DNA of 64,000 bases. Source: Sinohyriopsis cumingii (Eukaryota > Mollusca > Bivalvia > Unionida > Unionidae). Where the stretch lies: NCBI GenBank assembly GCA_028554795.2, contig CM068824.1:161981130-162045129 (forward strand). Direction: 5' to 3'. The stretch's first letter is position 1, and each line of letters starts with the position of its first letter. The notes below the pieces were generated by a model that ran no database searches, was not told the DNA's origin, and worked only from the letters and a program-made list of their open reading frames with translations. The position numbers were made by a program, and so were the translations under genes. Below, in pieces: positions 8,143 through 16,817 of the stretch.

Positions 8143-11100
8143 GTACGCGGACCTCTGTTGTTTCGAGGCCAAGACTTTAAGGACGGAAAATACATTCATC
8201 TTTATCATCACGATGAACATTTCGATACCATTACCAGTATCACCGGATTCCTGAAATACGGTTATTACTGTGAGAAATGTGACCATGGTTATAACAATCG
8301 AGAGCAACACAAGCATTGTGGATCGAAATGCACAGGATGTTTGGCCTCTTCACCCTGTCTGAGCGAAGAACCAGTGCCTTGTTCCACTTGTCTGCGCACG
8401 TTTGTCAGCCCTACCTGTTACCAACAACATCTGAAAACGCAAGGTTCACAGAAGAAATGCGCTTGTCAACTGCTGAGATTGTGCCCTACGTGTGAACAAG
8501 TCATACGTACCAATAATACCAAGGCACACGTATGTCGAGGAAAGAAAAAATGTCACATTTGTCACCACATCGTGGACTTGGAACACCAATGTTACGTGCA
8601 AAAATACCAACCCCCACCTGAGAAAGAGGACGGTCACAAGAAGAAAGGCAATTTCATCTTTTTCGATTTCGAATGCATGCAAGAAACTGGCATTCACATT
8701 CCTAATTTCTGCGTGGCTCATCGAGCGTGCGAGAAGTGTATTCAAGAACCTATCTTCAGTCATTGCCCTCACTGCAGCAAGATTCCCGGAGGGCGTGAAA
8801 AAATCTTTCGGGGACCGAACACGTTAGCCGATTTTGCCCAATGGGCCTTAGACCCCGTCGACAAGACGTGGAGCCAAGAGGACATCGAACGTTACCGAGA
8901 TTGTCATCGCCATGCCACGGTGATGGCTCACAATTTCTCCGGATACGATGGACAGTTTCTTCTCAGATATTATACGGAACAAGGCACCGAACGTCCTAAA
9001 GTGACTTTGAACGGAGCCAAAATCATTTTCATGCAAGTGGGACAAGTGCAGTTTAAAGATTCGATGAGCTATTTGGCCATGCCTTTGAGTCGAATGCCTA
9101 AAACGTTTGGAATGACAGAAATGGCTAAAGGGTACTTTCCACACTTTTTCAATACGGAAGCCAATCAACACGCCGTTCTACCCCATTTGCCTGAGGCTCA
9201 CTATTACGACCCGGACAACATGCGTACCGAACAACGAGAAGCTTTCTACGCTTGGTACCAGGCTCACGCCTCGGACTCTTTCGACTTTCAGGAAGAAATG
9301 CTAAAGTATTGTCGTTCCGACGTGGACATTTTACGACGTTGCTGTGGAAAATTTCGAGAACTGTTCATGGAACACGGAGGGGTCGATCCTTTGAAAGAAG
9401 CTTGCACCATTGCCAAAGCGTGTTCCTTAGTGTATCGACAACGATTCATGCCTGAAAAGACCGTGGCTGTCATCAGTCCTCAAACGACCCACTTTGTCAA
9501 ACGTCAATACTCGGTCAAAGCCCTACGTTGGTTACATTACTTGTGCGACAAGGAAGACAAGTGGATTCAGCATGCCCGCAACGGAGGGGGCGAAAAGACC
9601 ATCGGAACGTATTCGGTCGATGGCTGGGACTTAGAAAACCCCAAGATCGTGTACGAGTTTAACGGTTGCTTATTTCACGGATGTCCCGTCTGTTACCCTG
9701 ACCGTGGCACTAAAAATCAGTTTTTGCAACGAACCATGGAAGACTTGTACCAGGACACTTGTCAGCGACGCCTAAAGTTAGAACAGCAAGGATACCAAGT
9801 GGTGGAAATGTGGGAACACGAGTACGATCACCGTATGAAAACCGATCCCGAGTTTAAACGCCTCGTGGAAAGTTACCAGTTCATGGACCCGCTGAACCCG
9901 AGGGATAGTTTGTACGGAGGAAGGACCAATGCCACCTGTTTGCTGTACCAAGCCGACGAAGAGAAAGGAGAAGAAATCAAATACTTGGACGTGTGTTCGC
10001 TGTATCCCTACGTGTGCAAATATTGTCGCTTTCCTGTAGGGCACCCGCAATTGCTGACGGAACACATCGACCTGAAAAACATTCGACAATACGAAGGCTT
10101 GATCAAGTGCAAAGTTTTGCCTCCCACGGACTTGTACCATCCCGTCTTACCTCACCATTGTCAAGGCAAACTGATGTTTCCCTTGTGCCGTACTTGTGCC
10201 GAAACGTGCAACCAAGACCAACCTTGTCAGCACACCCAGGAAGAACGGGCCTTGACGGGAACCTGGGTCAGCGTAGAATTGTTCAAAGCTCTGGACATGG
10301 GATACCAACTGTTAGAAGTGTACGAAATTTGCCACTTTCCCAAGACACAACAATACCGCAAGGGTGACCCTACTCAGAAAGGCATTTTCGCCGACTACGT
10401 GGATGCCTTTTTGAAACTGAAGCAAGAAGCCAGCGGCTATCCTTCCTGGTGTCACACTCCCGAAGACCAAATACAATTCAAAGAGAAATACTACGAACAA
10501 GAAGGCATCTCTTTAGACCACATCGAGAAAAACGAAGGCAGGAGATCGTTTGCCAAAGTGATGTTAAATTGCTTGTGGGGTAAAATGGCACAACGACCGT
10601 GTTTACCCAAGACGGAATATTTGACAGAACCTTCCCGCTACTTCCAGATGATTCACGACAAAACCAAATACATGAAACACGTGGACGTCGTTCGAGAGAA
10701 TTTGATCTTGGTCAATTACGAAGAAGATCTGGACTTTGTACAAGACGACCCTTTTGGAAATGTCATCATTGCGGCTTACGTGACAGCCCATGCTCGCTTA
10801 AAATTGTACGAAGCTTTAGAACTGTTAGGGGAACGCGTCCTGTACTTTGACACGGACAGTTGCATTTACATCCATCACCCGATTCAACATCACCCTAACA
10901 TCGAAGGAGACCGTTTAGGAGCCTGGACAGACGAGCATCCCGACGACAAGATTCTAAGTTTCGTCAGTGGCGGTCCCAAAAATTACGGCTACGAATACCG
11001 GGACAAACAAGGAGAAGTGCACACGACGTGCAAAGTGAAAGGACTGACTCTGAATTATCGTACCAGTCGAGTGGTCAACTTTGGGGTATTGAAAGAAGCC

Positions 11101-11304
11101 TTGCAATCGGGAGAGGATGGAAACTTTAAAGTGACCACCTACCAGCCGAACAAGATTGTACGTTTACCCACTCACCACATCGTCAGTCGACCCCTGGAAA
11201 AAGTCTATCAAATCGTGTACCAGAAGCGAGTTCGACTTCCCAATCATTTCACCTTACCGTACGGTCACGTCGGTATTGGTCTGTATATAAAAAAGGAACC
11301 CTAG
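8143..11304 (+). CDS. protein-primed family B DNA polymerase, catalytic portion
   Basis: Continues the frame of 7258-8142 beyond the stop; there is no ATG at its head, only TTG/CTG codons, so it depends on the upstream start. Order of parts: a Cys/His-rich zinc region (about 8270-8600); 3'-5' exonuclease motifs FFDFECM (~8655), HNFSGYDGQFL (~8930) and YCRSDVDIL (~9307); an inserted segment YEFNGCLFHGCPVC (~9652) resembling a Vsr-type nuclease fold; and polymerase motifs A YLDVCSLYPYV (~9981), B KVMLNCLWGKM (~10555) and C YFDTDS (~10843). All catalytic aspartates are present. It replicates the element by protein-primed synthesis, as known for Polintons and adenoviruses. Confidence 0.93.
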   Translation, partial: VRGPLLFRGQDFKDGKYIHLYHHDEHFDTITSITGFLKYGYYCEKCDHGYNNREQHKHCGSKCTGCLASSPCLSEEPVPCSTCLRTFVSPTCYQQHLKTQGSQKKCACQLLRLCPTCEQVIRTNNTKAHVCRGKKKCHICHHIVDLEHQCYVQKYQPPPEKEDGHKKKGNFIFFDFECMQETGIHIPNFCVAHRACEKCIQEPIFSHCPHCSKIPGGREKIFRGPNTLADFAQWALDPVDKTWSQEDIERYRDCHRHATVMAHNFSGYDGQFLLRYYTEQGTERPKVTLNGAKIIFMQVGQVQFKDSMSYLAMPLSRMPKTFGMTEMAKGYFPHFFNTEANQHAVLPHLPEAHYYDPDNMRTEQREAFYAWYQAHASDSFDFQEEMLKYCRSDVDILRRCCGKFRELFMEHGGVDPLKEACTIAKACSLVYRQRFMPEKTVAVISPQTTHFVKRQYSVKALRWLHYLCDKEDKWIQHARNGGGEKTIGTYSVDGWDLENPKIVYEFNGCLFHGCPVCYPDRGTKNQFLQRTMEDLYQDTCQRRLKLEQQGYQVVEMWEHEYDHRMKTDPEFKRLVESYQFMDPLNPRDSLYGGRTNATCLLYQADEEKGEEIKYLDVCSLYPYVCKYCRFPVGHPQLLTEHIDLKNIRQYEGLIKCKVLPPTDLYHPVLPHHCQGKLMFPLCRTCAETCNQDQPCQHTQEERALTGTWVSVELFKALDMGYQLLEVYEICHFPKTQQYRKGDPTQKGIFADYVDAFLKLKQEASGYPSWCHTPEDQIQFKEKYYEQEGISLDHIEKNEGRRSFAKVMLNCLWGKMAQRPCLPKTEYLTEPSRYFQMIHDKTKYMKHVDVVRENLILVNYEEDLDFVQDDPFGNVIIAAYVTAHARLKLYEALELLGERVLYFDTDSCIYIHHPIQHHPNIEGDRLGAWTDEHPDDKILSFVSGGPKNYGYEYRDKQGEVHTTCKVKGLTLNYRTSRVVNFGVLKEALQSGEDGNFKVTTYQPNKIVRLPTHHIVSRPLEKVYQIVYQKRVRLPNHFTLPYGHVGIGLYIKKEP
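11284..11290 (+). promoter_or_regulatory. TATA box of the BIR gene
   Basis: TATATAA lies inside the last codons of PolB, 60 nt before the BIR-gene ATG (11350). It indicates a separate promoter rather than an operon-like transcript. Confidence 0.55.
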
Positions 11305-11349
11305 GCAAGATCGATAGTTCATTGTGACTACCAAGACCGAGCGAACAAG

Positions 11350-12093
11350 ATGAATACTTTGAAAGAGACATCGTTCCAGTTTGGGGATTGTAAAAAAGCT
11401 GTATCTTTCTCTAGTGCGACTAATACTGGATGGATAAGACCCATGCATTGCGACGGAAAATGTCCGGAAGGAAACTGCGATTGTCCATGTGGTTACCATT
11501 GTAATTGCGTAACGGAGTTTGCAGACGAGTGCGATTGTGAGCCTTGCGATGGGACCGATGCTGTACGTTGTGACCTGAGCGATGCCGTAAAGCATCATGG
11601 GAACTTTAGTGCCCCTACCCCTATCATGGAAAGTGATGCTGTGCGTGTCAAACCTGTGGGATGCGAAAGCGATGCTGCTCGTCCTCTTGGACATTTTACT
11701 GGGTTTCGTTTTAAAGGGGAATGTCGACCTTCACGTTTACCTCCCTACGGATGTCATCCAGCCCTGAGCAAACTCCTGCCCATTTCACTCAACCCTCATC
11801 GAAACGAACCTGTGAAAAACGAATATTCGTTTCCTGTGCGTTCGTCGGAATACTGCGACTTTGAAAATCGTCTTCAATCGTTCAAAGGAAAATGGCCAAA
11901 GTATCTGGGAGGACCGACCCCCGAAGAATTAGCCAGAGCCGGATTTTTCTACTTGGGCGAAGGAGATAAAGTCAAGTGCTTCAGTTGCGGTGTGTCACTT
12001 CACCACTGGGAACCGCAAGATTCGGCCTACGTAGAACATGCTCGATGGTCACCGAATTGTCATTACTTACCTTTAGTGGGACCGAGACATTGA
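11350..12093 (+). CDS. BIR-domain (inhibitor-of-apoptosis-like) protein
   Basis: A 247-residue protein. The C-terminal BIR domain covers residues ~168-240, with the zinc ligands of the family in exact spacing: C210-X2-C213-X16-H230-X6-C237, plus FFYLGEGDKVKCFSCG and WEPQD around the binding groove. There is no RING finger. Residues 34-67 form a separate Cys-rich block (12 Cys in 34 residues), metallothionein-like or zinc-binding, which I do not recognise. BIR proteins block caspases or act in immune signalling in animals, and large DNA viruses carry captured copies. Here it probably delays death or sensing of the replicating cell. Capture from a host gene is inferred. Confidence 0.92.
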   Translation: MNTLKETSFQFGDCKKAVSFSSATNTGWIRPMHCDGKCPEGNCDCPCGYHCNCVTEFADECDCEPCDGTDAVRCDLSDAVKHHGNFSAPTPIMESDAVRVKPVGCESDAARPLGHFTGFRFKGECRPSRLPPYGCHPALSKLLPISLNPHRNEPVKNEYSFPVRSSEYCDFENRLQSFKGKWPKYLGGPTPEELARAGFFYLGEGDKVKCFSCGVSLHHWEPQDSAYVEHARWSPNCHYLPLVGPRH

Positions 12094-12122
12094 AGTAACT
12101 TTTTTACCATAATCATCTGTTC

Positions 12123-12578
12123 ATGGATACTTTACAAGAGAACATTCGTACTTTGCCTGTGGAGTTGAGAGAACGCATTTACCGAGAGCTGGTCAAAATA
12201 CAAGTGAAACGTAAAGAACAATTGCATCCGTTACGTCACCGGTGTTTGAACCACTGGTACCTGAAGGCTATACAAGGATTGATTCAATTGAAAGTGTTCC
12301 ATTGGACAGACATTGATCAACGACCTCCTGGTTATAAAAAGGAATGGTTTGGTATTGACGATTCTATCTACTACATTGTAAACGTACTGCATCGAATTCC
12401 AGAGGAAGAGTTAACGAATTACCAACATCTTGAACACAATGTCAACTTGGTGAAAGAGGAAACTTCTGAACGAATTGTAATGTGTAGATTAGTGACTCAA
12501 CGATTTAAATTCGACACTGAAGTGAAACCATGTTTGTGCAAAGAGTACATTTCTTGTGTCAGACCAAAGAGGATTTAG
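12123..12578 (+). CDS. F-box-like protein, paralogue 1
   Basis: A 151-residue protein. Residues 11-24 (LPVELRERIYRELV) resemble the start of an F-box, which binds Skp1 in ubiquitin ligases. The rest shows no family. A second copy follows directly at 12591. The first ~38 residues of the two are almost identical (three base differences in about 115 nt), while the C-terminal parts have diverged strongly but keep a similar layout (HWYL...I...I.Q..F.W.DI). A conserved adaptor end with a variable end would suit a substrate adaptor; this is inference from a short motif. Confidence 0.75.
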   Translation: MDTLQENIRTLPVELRERIYRELVKIQVKRKEQLHPLRHRCLNHWYLKAIQGLIQLKVFHWTDIDQRPPGYKKEWFGIDDSIYYIVNVLHRIPEEELTNYQHLEHNVNLVKEETSERIVMCRLVTQRFKFDTEVKPCLCKEYISCVRPKRI

Positions 12579-12590
12579 TATGACCTATTC

Positions 12591-13109
12591 ATGGATACTT
12601 TACAAGAGAACATTCGTGCTTTGCCTGTGGAGTTGAGAGAACGCATTTACCGAGAGCTGGTGAAAATACAAGTGAAACGTAAAGAACAATTGCATCCGAT
12701 ACGTCACCAGATCTTTAACCACTGGTACCTGAATGGTATAAGAGAACTGATTCGTCAGAAATTCTTTCAATGGTCAGACATTGTTCAAAACTTTGAGGTC
12801 GCTAATGATCGACATGTTCATGATTATGGTTACTTCGAGATTCACCTAGTGCAATGCATTGAGGAAGACAAGTTAAAGGATTACCAACATATTTTACGTG
12901 GAATCTACTTAGAGGAAGAGGAAACACCTAAACGAACTCTGACGTTTCGGTTACAGTATGCAAGATTTAGATTCCCTACTGGAGAACGAAGATCTCTGGC
13001 TAGAAAGTACGTCTATTGCATCCGAAAAAAAGAGAATATAAAAACAGGCTGCCATGCCACGGTTTATGTCACATGTCATCCAACAGATTCCGTGGAAGGA
13101 ACTCAATGA
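12591..13109 (+). CDS. F-box-like protein, paralogue 2
   Basis: A 172-residue tandem duplicate of the preceding gene, starting 12 nt after its stop with the same bases before the ATG (TTCATGGATACT). The N-terminal F-box-like segment is conserved. The C-terminal part differs and has an extra Cys/His-poor tail. The last ~55 nt overlap the next ORF (13054) in another frame, and a TATAAAA (13037-13043) lies within it. Function unknown; it may be a ubiquitin-ligase adaptor like its twin. Confidence 0.75.
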   Translation: MDTLQENIRALPVELRERIYRELVKIQVKRKEQLHPIRHQIFNHWYLNGIRELIRQKFFQWSDIVQNFEVANDRHVHDYGYFEIHLVQCIEEDKLKDYQHILRGIYLEEEETPKRTLTFRLQYARFRFPTGERRSLARKYVYCIRKKENIKTGCHATVYVTCHPTDSVEGTQ

Positions 13110-13278
13110 CCATATTCAAACCGTGGATCATTACCATCAATTATTACAAGAACTTTATCCATTCAATTTGGGACGACAAGTGGTGTGTGTCTTAGTGACT
13201 TGTTTTCTGGGATTTCGTTTACCAGCCGATTCTTTGTGGACTCTTTACGATCAGTACTTACCACCTCCATGGCCTTAA
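13054..13278 (+). CDS. small hypothetical protein (74 aa)
   Basis: ATG 13054 sits in fair context (GCCATGC) and overlaps the end of the previous gene; ATG 13066 is an alternative start. The middle is hydrophobic (VVCVLVTCFLGF) and might be membrane-associated. It overlaps the start of the next ORF (13269) by ten bases. The TATAAAA at 13037 lies only 10 nt before the ATG, so it cannot drive this start in the usual way. No family recognised. Confidence 0.4.
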   Translation: MPRFMSHVIQQIPWKELNDHIQTVDHYHQLLQELYPFNLGRQVVCVLVTCFLGFRLPADSLWTLYDQYLPPPWP

Positions 13279-13610
13279 ATGGTCACGAAAAACTCCTTTT
13301 GCTCAAAGCCTTGCGATTTCATCTGGATACTTCTCGACCTCAACAGGAAAAAAAGATTCGTCAACTTTTAGCGACCCAAGACGTGTATGACGATGTGTGT
13401 GTAGCTTGTGACTTACATCCCCATTGGACAGATGTTCGTGACTGGAAAAAGGGGGGTTTTGAGGCTTGGACCCAAGAAGTGGCCCAGTATGCACAAGAGT
13501 TGTTCAAGGAAAAAAGTTACTTTTCAACCTGTGTTAGTGACGGTGCCAGAAGAACCCGTCACCGAGAACAACCACTCGCTTCAGGACAGGACTGTCATGG
13601 ACATTCCTGA
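13269..13610 (+). CDS. hypothetical protein, frame overlaps next ORF
   Basis: 113 codons from ATG 13269 (context TCCATGG). Residues ~15-80 look like a folded helical domain (LLLLKALRFHLD, VCVACDLHPHWTDVRDW). The last ~32 residues (after the A6 run at 13510-13515) look less natural than the other frame over the same bases, which continues into a membrane protein. So either two overlapping genes exist, or an indel in the A6 run has split one gene. No family recognised. Confidence 0.5.
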   Translation: MALNGHEKLLLLKALRFHLDTSRPQQEKKIRQLLATQDVYDDVCVACDLHPHWTDVRDWKKGGFEAWTQEVAQYAQELFKEKSYFSTCVSDGARRTRHREQPLASGQDCHGHS

Positions 13611-13818
13611 AAGGTCATTCCGGGAGGACACTTGTGTGACAATACCTCATGTAGAGACTGTAAGAACATTACACACTGTCCCTAGGACATCTTGGTTAAC
13701 CAAAACATGTTGTACAGACACTTGTTTATATTCCACTTTGATCGCTTTGCTGTGTTTTATATTCCTGTACATCACTATTTGGGTTGTATGTATTTTTGTC
13801 TTTCGTGTTCATATTTGA
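13489..13818 (+). CDS. small C-terminally anchored membrane protein
   Basis: 109 residues from ATG 13489. A Ser/Thr/Pro- and Glu-containing N-terminal part is followed by a strong transmembrane segment at about residues 80-103 (LIALLCFIFLYITIWVVCIF) close to the C-terminus, so the bulk faces one side as in tail-anchored proteins. It overlaps the previous ORF in a +1 frame for 122 nt, and the A6 run at 13510-13515 is the likely joining point if both are parts of one gene. An AATAAA follows 7 nt after the stop. Role unknown; a membrane or entry-related function cannot be shown. Confidence 0.55.
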   Translation: MHKSCSRKKVTFQPVLVTVPEEPVTENNHSLQDRTVMDIPERSFREDTCVTIPHVETVRTLHTVPRTSWLTKTCCTDTCLYSTLIALLCFIFLYITIWVVCIFVFRVHI

Positions 13819-13825
13819 AACATTC

Positions 13826-13831
13826 AATAAA
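13826..13831 (+). terminator. polyadenylation signal AATAAA
   Basis: Closes the BIR/F-box/membrane-protein cluster, 15 bp before the TATA box of the ATPase gene. It shows that this gene block uses ordinary polyadenylation. Confidence 0.65.
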
Positions 13832-13846
13832 CGTGTTCTGAAAAAG

Positions 13847-13854
13847 TATATAAA
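13847..13854 (+). promoter_or_regulatory. TATA box of the ATPase gene
   Basis: TATATAAA, 48 nt before ATG 13902, directly after a polyadenylation signal. Marks a new transcription unit. Confidence 0.65.
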
Positions 13855-13901
13855 CTCTTGTCTTGTTTGTTTTTCGTGTCACAAGTGACATTTCTCATAC
13901 C

Positions 13902-14645
13902 ATGGCTACCTCTGCTGTCTCTACTCCCTCTTCCTCTACTGTCAAAGTCATCGACGAACACTTAGATCGTGCCAGTTGGGAGGCTTTGTATCTTCGCCAT
14001 CCCTTTAACATGCTCATTGCTGGACCTAGCGGTTCAGGCAAAACCGAATTCGTCAAACGTTTGATCGAACATAAACATCATTTGATCGATCGGCCCCCTC
14101 AACGGATCGTGTGGTGTTACAAAGAGTGGCAATCGGCGTACAACCTCTTGCGTGAAAGTCAAGGCGATTCCATCGTGTTTGTGGAAGGCATTCCTAAAGA
14201 AGACGATGGCATCGTCTCTGACTCCCGTCTAACCCATTTGGTCATTTTCGACGACATGTTAGGAGAAGACGAAGAAGAAATTAAATTGTGGTTTACGCGC
14301 AAAGGGCATCACCGTAATGCCAGTGTCGTTTACATCACCCAAAATTTGTTTCAACAAAGTAAAGCCCATCGCACCATCAGTCTCAATGCGCATTACGTGG
14401 TCTTGTTTAAAAGCCCTCGAGATAAATCGCAAGTGCAAGTCTTAGCCAAACAGTTAGGAACGCCTTGGCTGACTCAGGCGTACGACGATGCCACTCAAAC
14501 GCCACACGCCTATTTACTCGTCGATTTGAAACCTACGACCCCCGAGGATTTGCGATTTCGTACCCACTTGTTTCACCACTGGTGCCAAGACGGAGGGCCT
14601 GTCCTGTACACGTCTCCGTCCTCGACTTCATTTCACTCCCCATGA
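13902..14645 (+). CDS. FtsK/HerA-type genome-packaging ATPase
   Basis: 247 residues from ATG 13902 (ACCATGG, a strong Kozak context); upstream codons in frame lack an ATG. Walker A is GPSGSGKT at residues 41-48, Walker B LVIFDD at 113-118, and a sensor-like ITQN at 145-148. Length and order match the Polinton ATPase of the FtsK-HerA/A32 group, which powers packaging of DNA into capsids. It heads the virion gene block with its own TATA box. No defect is visible. Confidence 0.94.
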   Translation: MATSAVSTPSSSTVKVIDEHLDRASWEALYLRHPFNMLIAGPSGSGKTEFVKRLIEHKHHLIDRPPQRIVWCYKEWQSAYNLLRESQGDSIVFVEGIPKEDDGIVSDSRLTHLVIFDDMLGEDEEEIKLWFTRKGHHRNASVVYITQNLFQQSKAHRTISLNAHYVVLFKSPRDKSQVQVLAKQLGTPWLTQAYDDATQTPHAYLLVDLKPTTPEDLRFRTHLFHHWCQDGGPVLYTSPSSTSFHSP

Positions 14646-14654
14646 AAAAAAATC

Positions 14655-14662
14655 TATAAAAA
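14655..14662 (+). promoter_or_regulatory. TATA box of the core-protein gene
   Basis: TATAAAAA, 39 nt before ATG 14701 and 10 nt after the ATPase stop. Confidence 0.6.
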
Positions 14663-14700
14663 CCTCAGACCCTTTTTCGTCTGTCTCACACAGTGTGAAC

Positions 14701-15654
14701 ATGACGTCCCTTCAGTCGCATCTTCCCGTCAAATTGATTCGTGCCTTGTATGGCATCAGTCGAGAAAAAGATCCACAAACACGAGCCCGTGTCTTAGAAG
14801 CTAGTCTCAAAGAAGTCTTACGATGGTTCACGGTGACGGCACGTCAATTACTCCAAGGAATCATTCAGATTCCTCATCAAACCCAACGCTTTTTCGATCG
14901 AAACAAAGTCGCTTTGGTCCAACTGGCCGATCCCCGCATCGACACTCAAACCAAAAAACAAATCATTTTGAAACCTGGAGGGAGCGGTACTCTAGGAGGG
15001 GTCATCATTCGCTCACTCTTAAGATGGGATCCTAATGCCCCCAAAGTTATCCCCAAGACAAAAGTCCAACGAAGCCCCAAGAAGAAAAAGAAAAAGACCA
15101 AGTCCCCAAGAAGAAGAACTTCTCCAGTGGCGGGACCCTCCTCTTACCAGACACCACCACCATCACCCCGGAAAAAGAAAAGAAGCCCCAAGAAAAAGAA
15201 ACAGAGAAAAAGTCCCCAGAAAAAGAAAAGTCCACAGAAGAAAACTAGTCGCAAGAGAGGCACTTCGGCCAGGACGCAACCTTACACTCGCAAGCCACGA
15301 CCTGCCACAACGTCTCCGGCAGCCTCACGTTTGTCCACTTCTCCGTTGATGTCACCAGGAACTGAAGAGTACTTGGAGACGTTGATTACACCAAGAACTT
15401 CTCCGTTGATGACCCCCAAAAGAACTTCCCCAGTGGCAGGACCTTCCCATTTAGCGGCAGTGGCTGCTGCTCACAAAGTACCTTCTCCCAAAATCAAAGT
15501 TCAAGAAAGATCGGGCATGTTACAAAGTTTACTGGATTTGTCCAAGCAAGAACTGGCTCGATTTAGTCCGTTACGTACCCCTGCACGACGTGTCATGCCT
15601 GTCCTCAAACTGATAAAACGTAAAGACAATCAGTGGCGACGCGTTCCAGTATAA
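14701..15654 (+). CDS. basic virion core-like protein
   Basis: 317 residues from ATG 14701. The N-terminal ~110 residues are a conserved folded part (YGISREKDPQTRARVLEASL; GGSGTLGGVIIRSLLRW), seen in Polinton virion blocks. The middle (about 120-235) is a long Lys/Arg/Ser/Pro-rich tail with repeated SPKKKK-type units like those of histone H1 or adenovirus core proteins. Motifs SPVAGPS and TSPLM recur. It probably binds and condenses the genome inside the capsid. Function is inferred from composition and place. No break is seen. Confidence 0.75.
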   Translation: MTSLQSHLPVKLIRALYGISREKDPQTRARVLEASLKEVLRWFTVTARQLLQGIIQIPHQTQRFFDRNKVALVQLADPRIDTQTKKQIILKPGGSGTLGGVIIRSLLRWDPNAPKVIPKTKVQRSPKKKKKKTKSPRRRTSPVAGPSSYQTPPPSPRKKKRSPKKKKQRKSPQKKKSPQKKTSRKRGTSARTQPYTRKPRPATTSPAASRLSTSPLMSPGTEEYLETLITPRTSPLMTPKRTSPVAGPSHLAAVAAAHKVPSPKIKVQERSGMLQSLLDLSKQELARFSPLRTPARRVMPVLKLIKRKDNQWRRVPV

Positions 15655-15658
15655 AAAA
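15650..15658 (+). promoter_or_regulatory. TATA box of the pX-like gene
   Basis: TATAAAAAA spans the stop codon of the preceding gene and lies 54 nt before ATG 15713. Confidence 0.6.
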
Positions 15659-15712
15659 GGCCTGTGACCGAGTAGGGTATCAGTGTTTTTAGGTGCTCCT
15701 AAAGACTCAAAG

Positions 15713-16099
15713 ATGTCACCCTCCAGAAAACCCCAAGGAAAGAAAAGAAAAGGACTACCACCACGTTTAGCCAAACATGGGGACCTGTTATCTGTCCTGT
15801 CCAAAGCTTCTCCACCCCTACGAAAAAAACTCATTCAAACAGCCTCCAAAGAGGTCATCGATACCGTGTGCGAATGTTGTTTGAACGTTTTGAAAGGCAC
15901 GATCCCTTTGTCCAAACACCAGAAACAATGCTTAGGCAAACATCGTCACGTTCTTCGGAAAATGGTTCAAAAGAAAATTCCCATTCGTCAAAAAAAGAAG
16001 ATGTTGGTCCAACGTGGAGGCATTTTACCTCTCTTGTTAGGCCCCATACTGAAAGGAGTCTTGGGAACCATGTTGGGAGGACTGATGGGAGCAAGATAA
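15713..16099 (+). CDS. small basic pX/mu-like core protein
   Basis: 128 residues from ATG 15713. A Lys/Arg-rich start is followed by a helical centre (VCECCLNVLKGTIPLSKHQK), then RQKKKMLVQRGG and a hydrophobic Gly/Leu end (LLLGPILKGVLGTMLGGLMG). This layout is conserved in Polintons and has been compared with adenovirus pX/mu in adintovirus annotations. It may bind DNA and contact membrane or capsid; the hydrophobic end could be released by the element's protease. A weak TATA-like GATAAAAAG overlaps its stop. Confidence 0.8.
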   Translation: MSPSRKPQGKKRKGLPPRLAKHGDLLSVLSKASPPLRKKLIQTASKEVIDTVCECCLNVLKGTIPLSKHQKQCLGKHRHVLRKMVQKKIPIRQKKKMLVQRGGILPLLLGPILKGVLGTMLGGLMGAR

Positions 16100-16148
16100 A
16101 AAGGCCTTCGGAAGTCCCAAGATCTCAGAATTCACCCCTGACAACCCC

Positions 16149-16796
16149 ATGGAAGGACGAAAACTAGCTTTAGTGCCTTACAAACGATGGATGGAATACC
16201 ATCGGTGGCAAGAACAACGCACCCCGCATTTACCTCCCAATCCCAATTTGAGCGAGATGTCCCAGTTACAACACGAATTGCAATCCTTGCTGGATCGCCA
16301 AGATTTGTCCGAAACAGAAAAATCGCAAAAGTACGGTCAACTCTTGCAACGACTGCAACTCTTTCACCAGAAAGCTTTAGACGAAACAGCTTTACCCACT
16401 TTGAAAGATTTTAAGACCTTGATGAAAAGTCCAGCACCATCACCAGTACCAGTACCAGTACCACCAGTACCCGTGACCAAGACAGAAAAAGGAAAAGAAG
16501 AAGAAGAAGAAGGGTTTCAAACTCCACCAGAAAAAGTACGCAAGTTAACAACACCACCTACCTCCAGAATTGGATGGATTAAAAAGATGATGGCCACCCC
16601 TTCTTCCTCACAAGAGAAAAAGAAAGTGAAGACAGAAGTGAAGACAGAAGTGAAACAAGAGCCGATATCCCCTGCTCAGACATCCTCCTCCTCCTCTTCG
16701 ACACCTATTGCTGGCCGCACACGCAAAGCCTTGCAATCCAAGAAAATACCCCAAGAGAAAAAGAGTAGCCTCTTCCAAGAGTGGGTGCCTTATTAA
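16149..16796 (+). CDS. conserved Polinton coiled-coil protein upstream of integrase
   Basis: 215 residues from ATG 16149. It begins with a short conserved motif (LALVPYKRWMEY), then a helical region at residues ~35-80 (QLQHELQSLLDRQDLSETEK) of a type that regularly sits next to integrase in Polintons. The rest is Pro/Val repeats (PVPVPVPPVPV), a Glu run and a Lys/Ser-rich tail with repeated KVKTEVKTEV. Predicted to be mostly disordered outside the helix. Function unknown; virion or DNA-binding roles are both possible. Confidence 0.7.
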   Translation: MEGRKLALVPYKRWMEYHRWQEQRTPHLPPNPNLSEMSQLQHELQSLLDRQDLSETEKSQKYGQLLQRLQLFHQKALDETALPTLKDFKTLMKSPAPSPVPVPVPPVPVTKTEKGKEEEEEGFQTPPEKVRKLTTPPTSRIGWIKKMMATPSSSQEKKKVKTEVKTEVKQEPISPAQTSSSSSSTPIAGRTRKALQSKKIPQEKKSSLFQEWVPY

Positions 16797-16817
16797 GACA
16801 CCAATCAACACAAAAAA

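Noticed and set aside
8158..8160. TTG as a true start of the polymerase
   Set aside because: Eukaryotic context; the family protein continues upstream in the same frame across the stop, so this is only the first start-like codon after the TAA.
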